Origin: Asaia sp003994335
GTDB lineage: Bacteria; Pseudomonadota; Alphaproteobacteria; Acetobacterales; Acetobacteraceae
Assembly: GCF_037151175.1 (NCBI RefSeq)
Contig: NZ_JBBCOR010000001.1
Span: 248,001-312,000 of the forward strand
Reading direction: 5' to 3'
DNA: 64,000 nt
Part shown: in pieces, positions 42,481 through 51,459 of the stretch
How the letters are laid out: each line of letters begins with the position of its first letter
Position numbering within the stretch: the first letter of the stretch is position 1
Position numbers and translations under genes: made by a program
The notes under the pieces: generated by a model
What the model was told of the DNA's origin: nothing
Seen by the model: only the letters and a program-made list of their open reading frames with translations
The model's database searches: none

Positions 42481-42708
42481 ATGACCAGCGAGGATATCGA
42501 CGAATGGCTCGATAGCTGGATCGAAGCTCATTACGTTCAATGGGGAACCCCCGAGGAGGCTGCGAAGGCCTGCCTCCTTGCGGCGACACTGGATGGGATC
42601 AGCGAGCGGGATCTGAGCGCCGCCGCAGGCGGCGATCTGGTGGGATTTCTTCGGGAAGAAGGCGAGGCCATTGCCGAGTCTTCGGGCGCCGCACCGGACG
42701 GGTTCTGA
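42481..42708 (+). CDS. Small acidic protein of unknown function
   Basis: 75 residues, strongly acidic (EDIDEWLDSWIEAHYVQWG; EEGEAIAESSG), probably helical, with no membrane segment. I do not recognise the family. It begins 2 bp after the upp stop and ends before a hairpin, and its codon use matches its neighbours, so it is likely a real coupled gene. A role in pyrimidine salvage is only suggested by position. Confidence 0.6.
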   Translation: MTSEDIDEWLDSWIEAHYVQWGTPEEAAKACLLAATLDGISERDLSAAAGGDLVGFLREEGEAIAESSGAAPDGF

Positions 42709-42806
42709 CCGTCCGGGGAGAGGATCCCGGGTGCTGACCGGCTCTCCGGAGAGGGGAGCTTTCATTTTCCTGAGATTATATCGTGAAGGGGACGGTCAGC
42801 GAAGGA

Positions 42807-42836
42807 GGGCGTGGCAAAGCCCCACGCCCCTTGTTT
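42807..42836 (+). terminator. Terminator after the upp unit
   Basis: GGGCGTGG/CCACGCCC 8-bp stem with a seven-base loop, then CTTGTTTC on the plus strand. It sits between convergent units, directly after the stop of the minus-strand M16 gene. Confidence 0.6.
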
Positions 42837-42839
42837 CAC

Positions 42840-45551
42840 TTATCTGGGTGCAGGACCGCGAATGATCTGGGCCATGTCCTGAGGACGTAGCCAATGCTTG
42901 AACGCAGCCTGAATCTGGGCCGCGTTCATCTGATAGACGGCGTTGGCGCGCTCATCGGGCTCAGTCAGTGGGAGGCCCGAGTCAATAAGAGCAAGATACT
43001 GCCCGGCAATCCCCCCGAAGCTCGCGCGCCCCATGGGAATGGAGCGCAGGATCGATGCCTTTGCGTTCAGGAGTTCGTCATCCGAGACGGGGGTGTTTTG
43101 CATGGCAGTCACGTTGCGCAACGCGGCATCGCGGGCCTTGAATGTCTTGTCCGGATCAGCGCCATAAGAGATGAGGAATGCGCCACGATTGGCTGACCAG
43201 GCGAGATCGCTGCTGGTGGTATAGACCATGCCCGTGCGTACACGCAGATCCTGCATGAGCCGCGATGAGAAGCCCGCCCCGAGGACTTCATTGCCAACTT
43301 CAAGCGCATAGCGGTCCGGATTATGTACGCCGCTTGCGATGGTCTGGGCGAGATAGACCGAATCCTGGACGCGGCCCGGGTCCTCGACAACCGCTTTCGA
43401 TGTCTTGCTCTGGGGGCGCGGCGGCAGATCCACCACGGGTTTGGGTCCCGTCGCGGCCCATTTGCCGAAGGCTGTCTCGATGGATGCCTTCGCCTTTTCG
43501 GGAGTGATGTCGCCAATAACCACAATCGTCGTAAGGTCGGGGCGATAGGCAGCTTTATAGAAATTCTGAACATCTGCGAGGGTCAGGGTGCTCAGGGTTT
43601 GCGGCGTCGTCTCACGCAATGAGGGATCGCCAGCAGGGGCAAGCGCGCGTGCGATGGCGTGCTGGAAGCGATAACCGGGCGATTGCAGTACTCCGGCCTG
43701 CGAGGCGACGGCCTGCTGTTTCAGGACGGCGAAAGCCTGGGCAGGGAATGCCGGGTGCAGTTCGTTCTCAGCCAGCAGAGCCAGAGTCTTGTCGAAGTTT
43801 GCGCTCAGTGTGCTGAGCGAGAAGGAAACGCCCCCGCTGGCATCGGAGGCGAGATCATCCAGAGCGGCAGCGAGCGCAAGGCGATCATGCTGCGTGCTGC
43901 CGAAGAGGAACAGATCGTTCGTCAGATCGGCCACGCCGTCCTTGCCCTTGGGCTGCTGCAGGTCGTTGCTGTGACGGATGCTGCCATAAAGCGTGATCGT
44001 ATGACTGACATGTTCGGGCTGCACCAGAAGTGTCAGGCCATTATCCAACACAAAGCGTGAGGGCTGGGTCAGCGGTACGGGCTTGGGCAGATCGGCGAGT
44101 GCCGTCGCCGCCCAAGCTGGCAAAGCGATATTCTTGCTGGGTGGTGGGAGCAGAGATTCCGGCCCTTTGCCACCGCTGATATCGGGGGATTTTCCCCCCG
44201 AGGGTGTAAGAATTCCCGTGATGGCGTGGGCGGGATCGAGCACTTGTCTGGCCAGGGCGTTGACCTGCGCGGGCGTGACGGCGCGATAGGCCTTCACCAG
44301 ATCAGCAGGGGAGTTGACGCCATTATAGGCCAGAGCATCGGCCCAGCTCTGGGTCAGGGCCGTCACGCTATTCGCGTTGAACTCGAGTGCTGCGATTTCC
44401 TTGCGCTTGGCGGCTTCGATCAGTTCGGGCGGGACGCCCTTTGTTCGGATCGTCTCAAGAATATTGCGGATTTCCGTCAGCAGGGCGTCGGGCTTCTGTC
44501 CTTTGGGGAAGGCTGCGAGAGCACTTCCCACGCCTTCATGCACATGGGCATTGTAGGAAAATTCCGTCCCCAGCGCCTTGCCTTGGGGCACGAGGGCGAA
44601 GAGGGCACCGCGCTGGCTGCCCAACGCATCGGCCAGGATCTGGGCCGCAGCGAAATCAGGGCTTGCCGAGCCGGGCAGGCGATAGGCAATGCTCAGGATA
44701 CCGGTCGCGTAATCGCTATCGACTGCGATGGTCTGGGCCTTGACCGGCGTTGGGGTGATCGTCGGGCGTGGGGGCAGCTTGCCAGCGGGGATGCCGCCAA
44801 ATTCCGAGCGGACCTTGGCAAGCGTTGCCGTGGGGTCGACATCGCCGACGATGAGGAGGATCGCGTTATTGGGCTGGTACCAGCTGTCATAGAAGCTGCG
44901 CAGCAGGGGGGCATTGGTCTTGTCGAATGATTCGCGCGTGCCGAGTGCATCGTGATCATAAGGCGTGCCGGCGAACATGGCGCGGTTCTGCTGGATCATG
45001 TAGCGCTCGAAGGGCATCGAGACGTCCCTCGCGACTTCCTGCTCGATGGCGCCGCGTTCATGGGTCCAGTCAGCCTCGCTCAGTAAGACATTGCGCATCC
45101 GGTCGGCTTCGATTTTGAGCAGCAGGTCCAGATAATGGGCGGGCGCCTGGAAATAGAACTGGGTGGTGTCCTCGGTGGTAAAGGCATTGCTGATATTGCC
45201 GATACGGGCGCTCACGGTGGAAAGCTGGTCTCGGCTCAGAGCCTTCGAGCCGTTGAACATCATGTGTTCCAGGGCATGAGCCGTACCGGGAAAGCCCTCG
45301 GGCGCCGCTGCCGAGCCGGCAAGATAGATGATCTGGGTCTGCACCACGGGTGCGAGACGATCAGGAACGATCACCACGCGCAAGCCGTTGGGGAGAGTTT
45401 CGCGCACGGCACTGTCCATGGCTGTCGCGGGATGCGGCGTGGCTGTCTCGGCTGCCTGTGCGGGCAGGGCGGAGGCGCACAGGGCAAACGCAGGCGCAGC
45501 AAGCAGGCTTGTTGCAAGAAGCGCGTTGCGCAGAAGGGGCAGCACGGACAT
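42840..45551 (-). CDS. Secreted tandem-domain M16 metallopeptidase
   Basis: About 903 residues: a signal peptide (LLATSLLAAPAFALCASALPAQA), then two M16 units (about 45-470 and 500-903). The first has the inverted zinc motif H92-x-x-E95-H96 (HALEH) and the third ligand Glu near 172 (AIEQEVARD); the second lacks HxxEH and is the inactive half, with SRLMQDLRVRTGMVYTT typical of the R/Y pair. Probably periplasmic, degrading peptides. ATG 45551 is preceded by GGGAG 7 nt upstream; a longer frame to 45683 would disrupt the signal peptide. Confidence 0.92.
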   Translation of the reverse strand: MSVLPLLRNALLATSLLAAPAFALCASALPAQAAETATPHPATAMDSAVRETLPNGLRVVIVPDRLAPVVQTQIIYLAGSAAAPEGFPGTAHALEHMMFNGSKALSRDQLSTVSARIGNISNAFTTEDTTQFYFQAPAHYLDLLLKIEADRMRNVLLSEADWTHERGAIEQEVARDVSMPFERYMIQQNRAMFAGTPYDHDALGTRESFDKTNAPLLRSFYDSWYQPNNAILLIVGDVDPTATLAKVRSEFGGIPAGKLPPRPTITPTPVKAQTIAVDSDYATGILSIAYRLPGSASPDFAAAQILADALGSQRGALFALVPQGKALGTEFSYNAHVHEGVGSALAAFPKGQKPDALLTEIRNILETIRTKGVPPELIEAAKRKEIAALEFNANSVTALTQSWADALAYNGVNSPADLVKAYRAVTPAQVNALARQVLDPAHAITGILTPSGGKSPDISGGKGPESLLPPPSKNIALPAWAATALADLPKPVPLTQPSRFVLDNGLTLLVQPEHVSHTITLYGSIRHSNDLQQPKGKDGVADLTNDLFLFGSTQHDRLALAAALDDLASDASGGVSFSLSTLSANFDKTLALLAENELHPAFPAQAFAVLKQQAVASQAGVLQSPGYRFQHAIARALAPAGDPSLRETTPQTLSTLTLADVQNFYKAAYRPDLTTIVVIGDITPEKAKASIETAFGKWAATGPKPVVDLPPRPQSKTSKAVVEDPGRVQDSVYLAQTIASGVHNPDRYALEVGNEVLGAGFSSRLMQDLRVRTGMVYTTSSDLAWSANRGAFLISYGADPDKTFKARDAALRNVTAMQNTPVSDDELLNAKASILRSIPMGRASFGGIAGQYLALIDSGLPLTEPDERANAVYQMNAAQIQAAFKHWLRPQDMAQIIRGPAPR

Positions 45552-45689
45552 GGAAGACTCCCGGTTGCAAAAACATGAAGGGCGATGGGTGAACGTAACA
45601 GTTTGTCGCCCTCTGTCCATGCCGGAGCTGGTCAGGGGGCGGGCAGGCGCTTTCGTCATGTCCCGTGGCAGACGAAGAGGCACCGGATC

Positions 45690-47144
45690 TCAGGGGGGCG
45701 GCTCGATGGGCCAGTCCTGACGGGCAAGGAAGAGGGGGGCGAGATAGGCAAGCAGGAAACTGCCTGCCAAAGAGCCCGCCGGGATCAACCAGCGCCACCA
45801 GAGCGTCGGATCGAAAAGAACCATGATCGAGATCTGGAGGAGGCCGATCATCGCAAACAGTCCTATGATCATGACGACGCTCGGTTTGTTCAGGGCAGGG
45901 ATGAAAAAGGCCAGGCTGGGCAGACAGCTTGCGCCGAGCAAGGTCACGCCGCAGCCCAGACCTCCAGCAAAGGCTGAGAGCAGCGATATGTTCTGGTTCA
46001 GCCAGACGGTGAGACCCAGGAGGGGCCCTACGATCAGACCGGCCTGCAGGCCTCGTTGAAGATGCAAGCGGAAAACGGCCCGTGCAAAGCCCTGTTTGGA
46101 GCCATAAGGACCGAGGGTCAGCAGAAAGGGCCAGTCGCTCCGGTTGCGCATCCAGCCGATCAGTCCCATGCCGGATAGCATAAGGCTTTGACGTGCCATT
46201 ATTGGAAGACGGGAGACGACGGCAGCGAAACTGGGCCTTACCCCATCGGAAACAAGCGCAATACCCTGACCTAAAACCACGAAAACGAGGGTAAGGGTAG
46301 CGACCGAGAGCGCGAAGGCGATTGGTCTCTCCGTATTGATCGGGTCGATCAGCGGGAGTCGGACAAGCCATGAGGGGCGCCACAGACATAGTCTCGTCAA
46401 CGCCTTGATTCCCCGGGGGAGAAGCGATCCTGAGGAATGCTGCTTGACCAGACGGGCGAGGGGGGAAGACGGCGTATGTTCCGAGGCGCCCGGGGGCCAT
46501 TCCGGGGTTCGATGCCTGAAGGCCAGCAGGGTGACCCCGCAACAGAGCGCTATCAGGAGTAAGGCAACCGAAGCAGGTGCGGAGAAAAGATAAGCCTGCA
46601 TCTTGGGAACAAGGAGGATGAAGAAACCGAGCATCGACAAGGCCGTGCGGGGCTTCAGCAGGCGCTTGAACGAGGTCGCGCGTTCGCTTGGGAGAGGCTC
46701 GGACCATAGAACAAGGGCAATTGCCTCAAGCAGGAGCGTGTTGAGCCACGGGGCGCCTGTCAGCAATGGGGGAATCGAGAATAGCGTGATGGCGAAGAGG
46801 GCTGCCAGATGGACTGCGCGATACTCGGCCCGCCCCATTCGGGGCATGAGGAAACTCGGCAATGCGCGCATCTGGCGCCAGTAATGGGTGGTGATTGCTG
46901 AAAACCCGCTGAATAACAGAACCCACCACAATGCTGCCAGGAGAGGGGGAAGGGTGTAATAGCCGTGACGCCAATATTCCCCGTGTCGCGATAGTACGGC
47001 GCTTGATAGGCAAAGCACACCATAGATCGTGCCGAGCGCGACCATCGGGTTCTGTCTCAGAAAAACGGGTGAGGCGTAGAGGCGCAGTGCGCGCAGACAG
47101 TCTCGCAGCGCCTGGCTCTTCGCCTGGGGCGTGAGGGGCATCAT
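45690..47144 (-). CDS. ABC transporter permease-like membrane protein
   Basis: A 484-residue protein with roughly ten to twelve hydrophobic segments and no recognisable ATPase or enzyme motif. I cannot place it in a named family. It overlaps the stop of an ABC ATPase gene (ATGATG), so it is most likely the membrane subunit of that transporter. The substrate is unknown; ATPases of this type often serve ABC-2-like exporters. The start could be either of the two adjacent ATGs at 47144 and 47141. Confidence 0.72.
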   Translation of the reverse strand: MMPLTPQAKSQALRDCLRALRLYASPVFLRQNPMVALGTIYGVLCLSSAVLSRHGEYWRHGYYTLPPLLAALWWVLLFSGFSAITTHYWRQMRALPSFLMPRMGRAEYRAVHLAALFAITLFSIPPLLTGAPWLNTLLLEAIALVLWSEPLPSERATSFKRLLKPRTALSMLGFFILLVPKMQAYLFSAPASVALLLIALCCGVTLLAFRHRTPEWPPGASEHTPSSPLARLVKQHSSGSLLPRGIKALTRLCLWRPSWLVRLPLIDPINTERPIAFALSVATLTLVFVVLGQGIALVSDGVRPSFAAVVSRLPIMARQSLMLSGMGLIGWMRNRSDWPFLLTLGPYGSKQGFARAVFRLHLQRGLQAGLIVGPLLGLTVWLNQNISLLSAFAGGLGCGVTLLGASCLPSLAFFIPALNKPSVVMIIGLFAMIGLLQISIMVLFDPTLWWRWLIPAGSLAGSFLLAYLAPLFLARQDWPIEPPP

Positions 47145-47995
47145 CGGGTCAGCGCCAGAAAGCAGGATTCCATATCTCCGGGGAGCACAGGCAGGCCGAT
47201 TCCATCGAGTTTCGGATGCCAGCCTTTCACCCAGACGCTGCCATCCGGGAGATCGGCCATCACGTGCAGACCCAGTTCGGAAACGGGCCGACTGGCGAGA
47301 TAGCGTATCTCACTGGCGAAGCTCTCTGCGCTCAGATCATTGATGAGATGCCCTTTTTTGAAAACGATAAACCGGTCGCAGATCTGTTCGAGATCCGAGA
47401 TGATATGGGATGAGATCAGCGCCGTTGTTTCATGTCGCTTCACGGTCTGAGCCAGTAATGTGATGAAGTCATGGCGCGCCATAGGGTCGAGGCTTGCCAC
47501 GGGCTCATCCAGGACGATCAGTTCGGGGGAGAAACGCAAGGCAAGGACGATGGCCAGCCTCTGGCGTTCGCCGCCCGAGAGGGTGGAGAGGCGCGCCTTC
47601 GGGTCAAGATCGGCCCAATCCTCCCATTGCTTCGCCTCCTGGCTTGTCACAGCGCTATGCAGGGACGTGCCCGCGCTGTTGCGGAAGGAGGCCGTGTAGT
47701 CCTTGAGTTCCTGCACGCGGAACCAGGTGAGGCCCGTCATGAGCTGGGGAACGAAGCCGATACGCTGCCGTGTCTCGTCGCTTAGAGCATCCGCTGGCTG
47801 CCCCCATAGAGCGACCGAGCCGGAACTCGGCGCAAGAAGGCCTAGGAGACAACCGATAAACGTGGTTTTTCCGGCACCGTTCGGCCCGAGAAGGGCAGTG
47901 ATGCTGCCTGGCGCGAGCGCAAGGTTGATATCGTCCAGTACAGTCTTGTCATCCCAGGACTTGCAGAGCTTTTTGACCAGAACGGGGAGGGACAT
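47141..47995 (-). CDS. ABC transporter ATP-binding protein
   Basis: A 284-residue ATPase with Walker A GPNGAGKTTF (about 37-46), Q-loop GFVPQLM, signature LSGGERQRLAI, Walker B LIVLDEPVASLD and the switch His in ISSHIISDLEQ. The GPNGAGKTT motif and the C-terminal extension of about 60 residues resemble CcmA/YhaQ-type exporters. Pairs with the downstream membrane protein. The region upstream holds no other gene of the operon. Confidence 0.9.
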   Translation of the reverse strand: MSLPVLVKKLCKSWDDKTVLDDINLALAPGSITALLGPNGAGKTTFIGCLLGLLAPSSGSVALWGQPADALSDETRQRIGFVPQLMTGLTWFRVQELKDYTASFRNSAGTSLHSAVTSQEAKQWEDWADLDPKARLSTLSGGERQRLAIVLALRFSPELIVLDEPVASLDPMARHDFITLLAQTVKRHETTALISSHIISDLEQICDRFIVFKKGHLINDLSAESFASEIRYLASRPVSELGLHVMADLPDGSVWVKGWHPKLDGIGLPVLPGDMESCFLALTR

Positions 47996-48317
47996 ACATG
48001 CAGGCCTTTATGATTCCGGAACGACCATGATCGGCAGCAAGCGCGGTTTTGTCAAAAGAATGCTGAACTATTGCAACGATTACATGAATCTCCGCAGCAA
48101 GGGCCCCATGACTGGCCGTCACTGCCGCAGGAATGCGAGACGGCTCAGGCGCGGATGTGCCGGTCGGTCCGACCAGTGGGGGCGTTGCTCGAGATGTGCG
48201 ATGCGCGGGACGAGGTGTCCTGATTGGCGCAAACCATAATTGCCGCTGCAGCCGCAACGTAGCGCCGCAACGTAGAAAAAAGATGCGTTTTGGCGGGCAC
48301 CCCGGTAAATCAGCCCC
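47996..48317. other. Intergenic region between divergent units
   Basis: 322 bp between the minus-strand ABC ATPase gene and a plus-strand membrane protein gene. No convincing gene. A 12-bp direct repeat GCCGCAACGTAG occurs at 48251-48262 and 48264-48275, one base apart, about 45 bp before the plus-strand start. No clear promoter hexamers. Confidence 0.4.
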
Positions 48318-48845
48318 ATGTCTAGCTTTGTCGAACGCGTCAATCAGGCCGATCTTTGGCTTCTCGATACTGTTTTCCAGCCCGTCGCGGACAGGCTGCC
48401 CGAACGGATGCCTGCCGCAGAACTGGGCATGAGCCTGCAATTGGGCTCGATCCTTTTCTATGTGGCGGCGATCGTCATTCTGAGCGTCGCCGGTTATGCA
48501 TCACTGGGGAATTCGGTCTTCAATATCCTCAACCTGCTTTTGCTGATCGCCTTCTATATGGGCATCATGCGTATGAGGCAGTTGGTAAGGCCGGGTCAGG
48601 CCAATCCGTTGCGTTCGCTGCTGTTTGGCATGAGGCCGGTCAATGTGGTGTTTCTCGGCGTCTCGCTTTGGGGGGGGATTGCCGGTCCAGGGTCGATGAT
48701 GCTCATCGACCTCTTTCTCACCATATCGAACCTGATCTTTGTCATAGGGCTGTACTTCGTCTCCTGCCAGCCGAGGCCGCCTGTGCGGCGCAGAAGCAGA
48801 AGTCAGGCCCATCTGACGCCGATCATGGGCGGGGTACGGGACTGA
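48318..48845 (+). CDS. Four-helix membrane protein of unknown function
   Basis: 175 residues. A soluble N-terminus of about 38 residues is followed by four hydrophobic segments (LGSILFYVAAIVILSVAG; ILNLLLLIAFYMGIM; VVFLGVSLWGGIAG; LFLTISNLIFVIGLYFV) and a basic Arg/Pro-rich tail (RPPVRRRSRSQ) that should be cytoplasmic. I recognise no family. The distribution of charged residues suggests a genuine inner-membrane protein. It is followed by a hairpin, and stands alone. Confidence 0.65.
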   Translation: MSSFVERVNQADLWLLDTVFQPVADRLPERMPAAELGMSLQLGSILFYVAAIVILSVAGYASLGNSVFNILNLLLLIAFYMGIMRMRQLVRPGQANPLRSLLFGMRPVNVVFLGVSLWGGIAGPGSMMLIDLFLTISNLIFVIGLYFVSCQPRPPVRRRSRSQAHLTPIMGGVRD

Positions 48846-48918
48846 GCAGAGGCGGGCAATCACCGGCGCGTTCTGTGTGAAGTATCTCGCCGCGCCAGGA
48901 GGCCTGAATGAATAGATT

Positions 48919-48953
48919 GGAAGGAATGGCGGTCACGCGCCCTCCTTCCCTTT
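48919..48953 (+). terminator. Hairpin terminator after the four-helix protein
   Basis: GGAAGGA (48919-48925) with TCCTTCC (48943-48949), with GGCG/CGCC pairing inside, then CTTTC. The short T run makes it of medium strength. Confidence 0.55.
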
Positions 48954-48992
48954 CGGTGCAGGGCTGAATGACGCCTCTGCCATTGTCTGTTT

Positions 48993-49523
48993 TCAGCGCA
49001 GATAAATCGATTTATCGATATGCGGGATGTCGATCACCGAGTGGATGAACTGTGTTCCGGCGATGCCAATCAGCACCCCGGCTGCAAACCCGCACCAGAT
49101 CAGCACGCTGAAATAGGGCTTGCGCGCCTCGCGTGTCATGAGGCGCGACTGCATTTCGGCCCGTGACTGCTGGGTCTGGAAAAGTTCCGAGCGGACCGAT
49201 TCGAGCCGTGCCCGAGAATTGCGCAATTCCAGATCCATCTGACGCAGATTATTGGTCAGGGTTACGATCTGCTGACGGGCGGCCAGCGCTTCCGCACCTG
49301 TTTCCGCCTTGGGGGCTCTTGGCTTGGGTTTGGCGCGCTGGGGTGGGTTCGGCGCGATGGCGACGAACAGGTTCTTGAGCGCCCCGCCGGTCATGCCGCT
49401 TTTTCTCGCGCGAGAGCGCAGCGCGTTGAGCGCAGCAGCGGACTGACCCTCCTGCTCCTCCAGAACGAGCGCGAGGATATCCGACAGAACCTTGAGTTCC
49501 TTCGGGTCGAATGAGCCGGACAT
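48993..49523 (-). CDS. Coiled-coil protein with C-terminal membrane anchor
   Basis: 176 residues, family not recognised. The first 55 residues are helical (FDPKELKVLSDILALVL), followed by a Pro/Lys/Ala linker, a coiled coil (about 78-130: QQIVTLTNNLRQMDLELRNS) and one transmembrane helix (VLIWCGFAAGVLIGIAGTQF). The arrangement suggests a scaffold at the inner membrane. Its ATG shares one base with the stop of the Sua5 gene (TGATG), so it is translated with tRNA-modification gene tsaC and cysQ; no link to those functions is evident. Confidence 0.65.
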   Translation of the reverse strand: MSGSFDPKELKVLSDILALVLEEQEGQSAAALNALRSRARKSGMTGGALKNLFVAIAPNPPQRAKPKPRAPKAETGAEALAARQQIVTLTNNLRQMDLELRNSRARLESVRSELFQTQQSRAEMQSRLMTREARKPYFSVLIWCGFAAGVLIGIAGTQFIHSVIDIPHIDKSIYLR

Positions 49524-50533
49524 CAGCCGATCATGCTCTCCAGATCATCATCGTCCCCACCGGCCAGGGGGCGTGGGCTCGCCGCGCGGCGCAACCGGTC
49601 GAGAATGGCAAGACCCAACCCGTGGCGGGGGACGGTCATGGCGGCGATGGTCTTGAGACCGCGCCGTTGCCCTTCACCATCCAGAAAGCGCAGCCCGGCA
49701 AAGAGCCGAGCCGCAGCTTCTTCCAGATCACCTTTTTCGCTCAGGTTGTAAACGAGACCGGCTCCCGGCAGGGCAGGGCCAAATGCGAGCAGGGCCTCAT
49801 GCGCCTCGACCCGATCGGCACTCAGGCGAACCGGCAGGGCCGGTGCGTAATGGGAGGCCAGCATGCCCGGCGAGGCGGGCAGCTTGGTGGCGTAGTCATC
49901 GGGGTTACGGATCGTGCCGCATACTTCCTCGAGCTGCTCCAGGGTGATTCCGCCCGGACGGAGCAGGAAAGGTACCTCACGCGAGAGGTCGATCACCGTG
50001 CTCTCCAGGCCAACCGAGCACGGGCCGGAATCCAGAATGGCATCGATGCGCCCATGCATGTTGCGCAGCACATGGAAGGCGTCGGAGGGGCTGACCCGGC
50101 CCGAAGGGTTGGCTGAGGGCGCTGCGACGGGTTCGCCCACGGCCTCGAGCAGTGCCAGAGCGGTCTTGCCGCGTGGGACACGGACGGCGATGGTCGGAAG
50201 GCCTGCCGTTGCAAGATCGCAGATGGTCGAGCTGCTTTTGCGTGGCAGGATCATGGTCAGGGGGCCCGGCCAGAATTTGTCTGCCAGCCTGCGCGCCAGA
50301 TCCGTGGGCTCCACGTGCCTGAAGGCGGCTTCGGCGCTGGCAAAATGGCTGATCAGAGGATTGAAGCGCGGACGATTTTTGGCTGCGAAGATATGGGCAA
50401 CAGCGGCGTTCGAGGTGGCCAGCGCACCCAGGCCGTAAACGGTTTCGGTCCCGAAGGCGACGAGTTTGCCTTCAAGCAGAAGCCGCGCAGCATGGGCGAT
50501 GGCGTCCGGGTCGGCTTTCAGGATTTCGGTCAT
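49523..50533 (-). CDS. L-threonylcarbamoyladenylate synthase (Sua5 type)
   Basis: First enzyme of the t6A pathway: makes threonylcarbamoyl-AMP from threonine, bicarbonate and ATP for tRNA position 37. The 336-residue protein has the YrdC/TsaC domain (LVAFGTETVYGLGA, KNRPRFNPL, APSANPSGRVSPS, ESTVIDL) in residues 1-205 and a C-terminal Sua5 domain from about 235 (PGMLASHYAPALPVRL). It is the longer Sua5 form rather than the short TsaC. ATG 50533 overlaps the cysQ stop (ATGA). Confidence 0.93.
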   Translation of the reverse strand: MTEILKADPDAIAHAARLLLEGKLVAFGTETVYGLGALATSNAAVAHIFAAKNRPRFNPLISHFASAEAAFRHVEPTDLARRLADKFWPGPLTMILPRKSSSTICDLATAGLPTIAVRVPRGKTALALLEAVGEPVAAPSANPSGRVSPSDAFHVLRNMHGRIDAILDSGPCSVGLESTVIDLSREVPFLLRPGGITLEQLEEVCGTIRNPDDYATKLPASPGMLASHYAPALPVRLSADRVEAHEALLAFGPALPGAGLVYNLSEKGDLEEAAARLFAGLRFLDGEGQRRGLKTIAAMTVPRHGLGLAILDRLRRAASPRPLAGGDDDDLESMIG

Positions 50534-51336
50534 GCGCTGGGTTCTCCTGCGGCTGCGAGACCGGTGCACAGGAAAGGAGGGTTGAACCAGCCGGGCTTGC
50601 CATAAGTCAGGGGCGCGCCATGCTCGTCCAGAACCTGACCTCCTGCCGCCTCGACAATGGCCTGGGGTGCCGCAGTATCCCATTCCATGGTCGGGCCAAG
50701 GCGGGGGTAGAAATCGGCAGCCCCTTCAGCCACGCGAGCGAATTTGGCCGCTGAGCCGATATTGCCGAGCGTGCCGACCTTACGGCCTGCCAGCCATTCC
50801 TTGAGGCGCGGATCATCGGCGTAATGGCGCGAGGCCAGAATGCGCAGCCCGTTCTCGGGCGGCAGGCTCGCCCTGATCGGATGCTGGCCCGATGCGTCAC
50901 GACGCCAGGCCCCCTTTCCCACGAGGCCGGTATAGAGCTGCCCATAGGCGGGCAATGCCATGGCGCCCAGCAAAACGCGATTATCGTGAACGAGCCCGAT
51001 ATTGACTGTGAAATCATCACGTCCCGCTGCGAATTCCCGCGTGCCGTCCAGCGGATCGACCAGCCAGTAGGTCTGCCCGGGCTCAACGAAAAGCCCGTTC
51101 GCGACTTCTTCCTCGCCAATGGCGGGAATGTCAGGGGTGGCCTCGCGCAACCCGGCCAGAATATGGCGTTCGGCCGCCTGATCGGCCTCGGTTACCGGCG
51201 ATTTATCGGCCTTGATGATTGTCTCAAACCCGTTTGTCCGAATCTCGTTGATCAGGGTCGCAGCCTCATCCGCCAGTCTGGCGGCAAGGGCGAGCAGGGC
51301 ATCGGCATCAAAGGGAAGGGCGTCGGTCCGGGTCAT
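50530..51336 (-). CDS. cysQ: 3'(2'),5'-bisphosphate nucleotidase CysQ
   Basis: Removes the 3' phosphate from PAP/PAPS, recycling a by-product of sulphate assimilation. The 268-residue inositol-monophosphatase-family enzyme has the metal motif IGEEE (near 74-77), DPLDGT at 94-99 and the C-terminal MEWDTAAPQAIVEAAGG. Inositol monophosphatases are close relatives; the spacing of motifs fits CysQ best. Last 4 bp overlap the next gene. Confidence 0.9.
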   Translation of the reverse strand: MTRTDALPFDADALLALAARLADEAATLINEIRTNGFETIIKADKSPVTEADQAAERHILAGLREATPDIPAIGEEEVANGLFVEPGQTYWLVDPLDGTREFAAGRDDFTVNIGLVHDNRVLLGAMALPAYGQLYTGLVGKGAWRRDASGQHPIRASLPPENGLRILASRHYADDPRLKEWLAGRKVGTLGNIGSAAKFARVAEGAADFYPRLGPTMEWDTAAPQAIVEAAGGQVLDEHGAPLTYGKPGWFNPPFLCTGLAAAGEPSA

Positions 51337-51459
51337 TCTCTGGGCTTACCGCAAGTTCAGGATATCGTCATGGCCAAAAAGATGGGGTGGGCAAATTTGA
51401 CCGCCCTTACTGAGCGCTGTCCTTGCTTCCGTTCAGCGCCCGATACGCCGCCTGGCGGC

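Noticed and set aside
45361..46707. 448-codon minus-strand frame
   Set aside because: Spans the M16 signal region and the permease gene in another frame of the same strand; composition is shadow-like.
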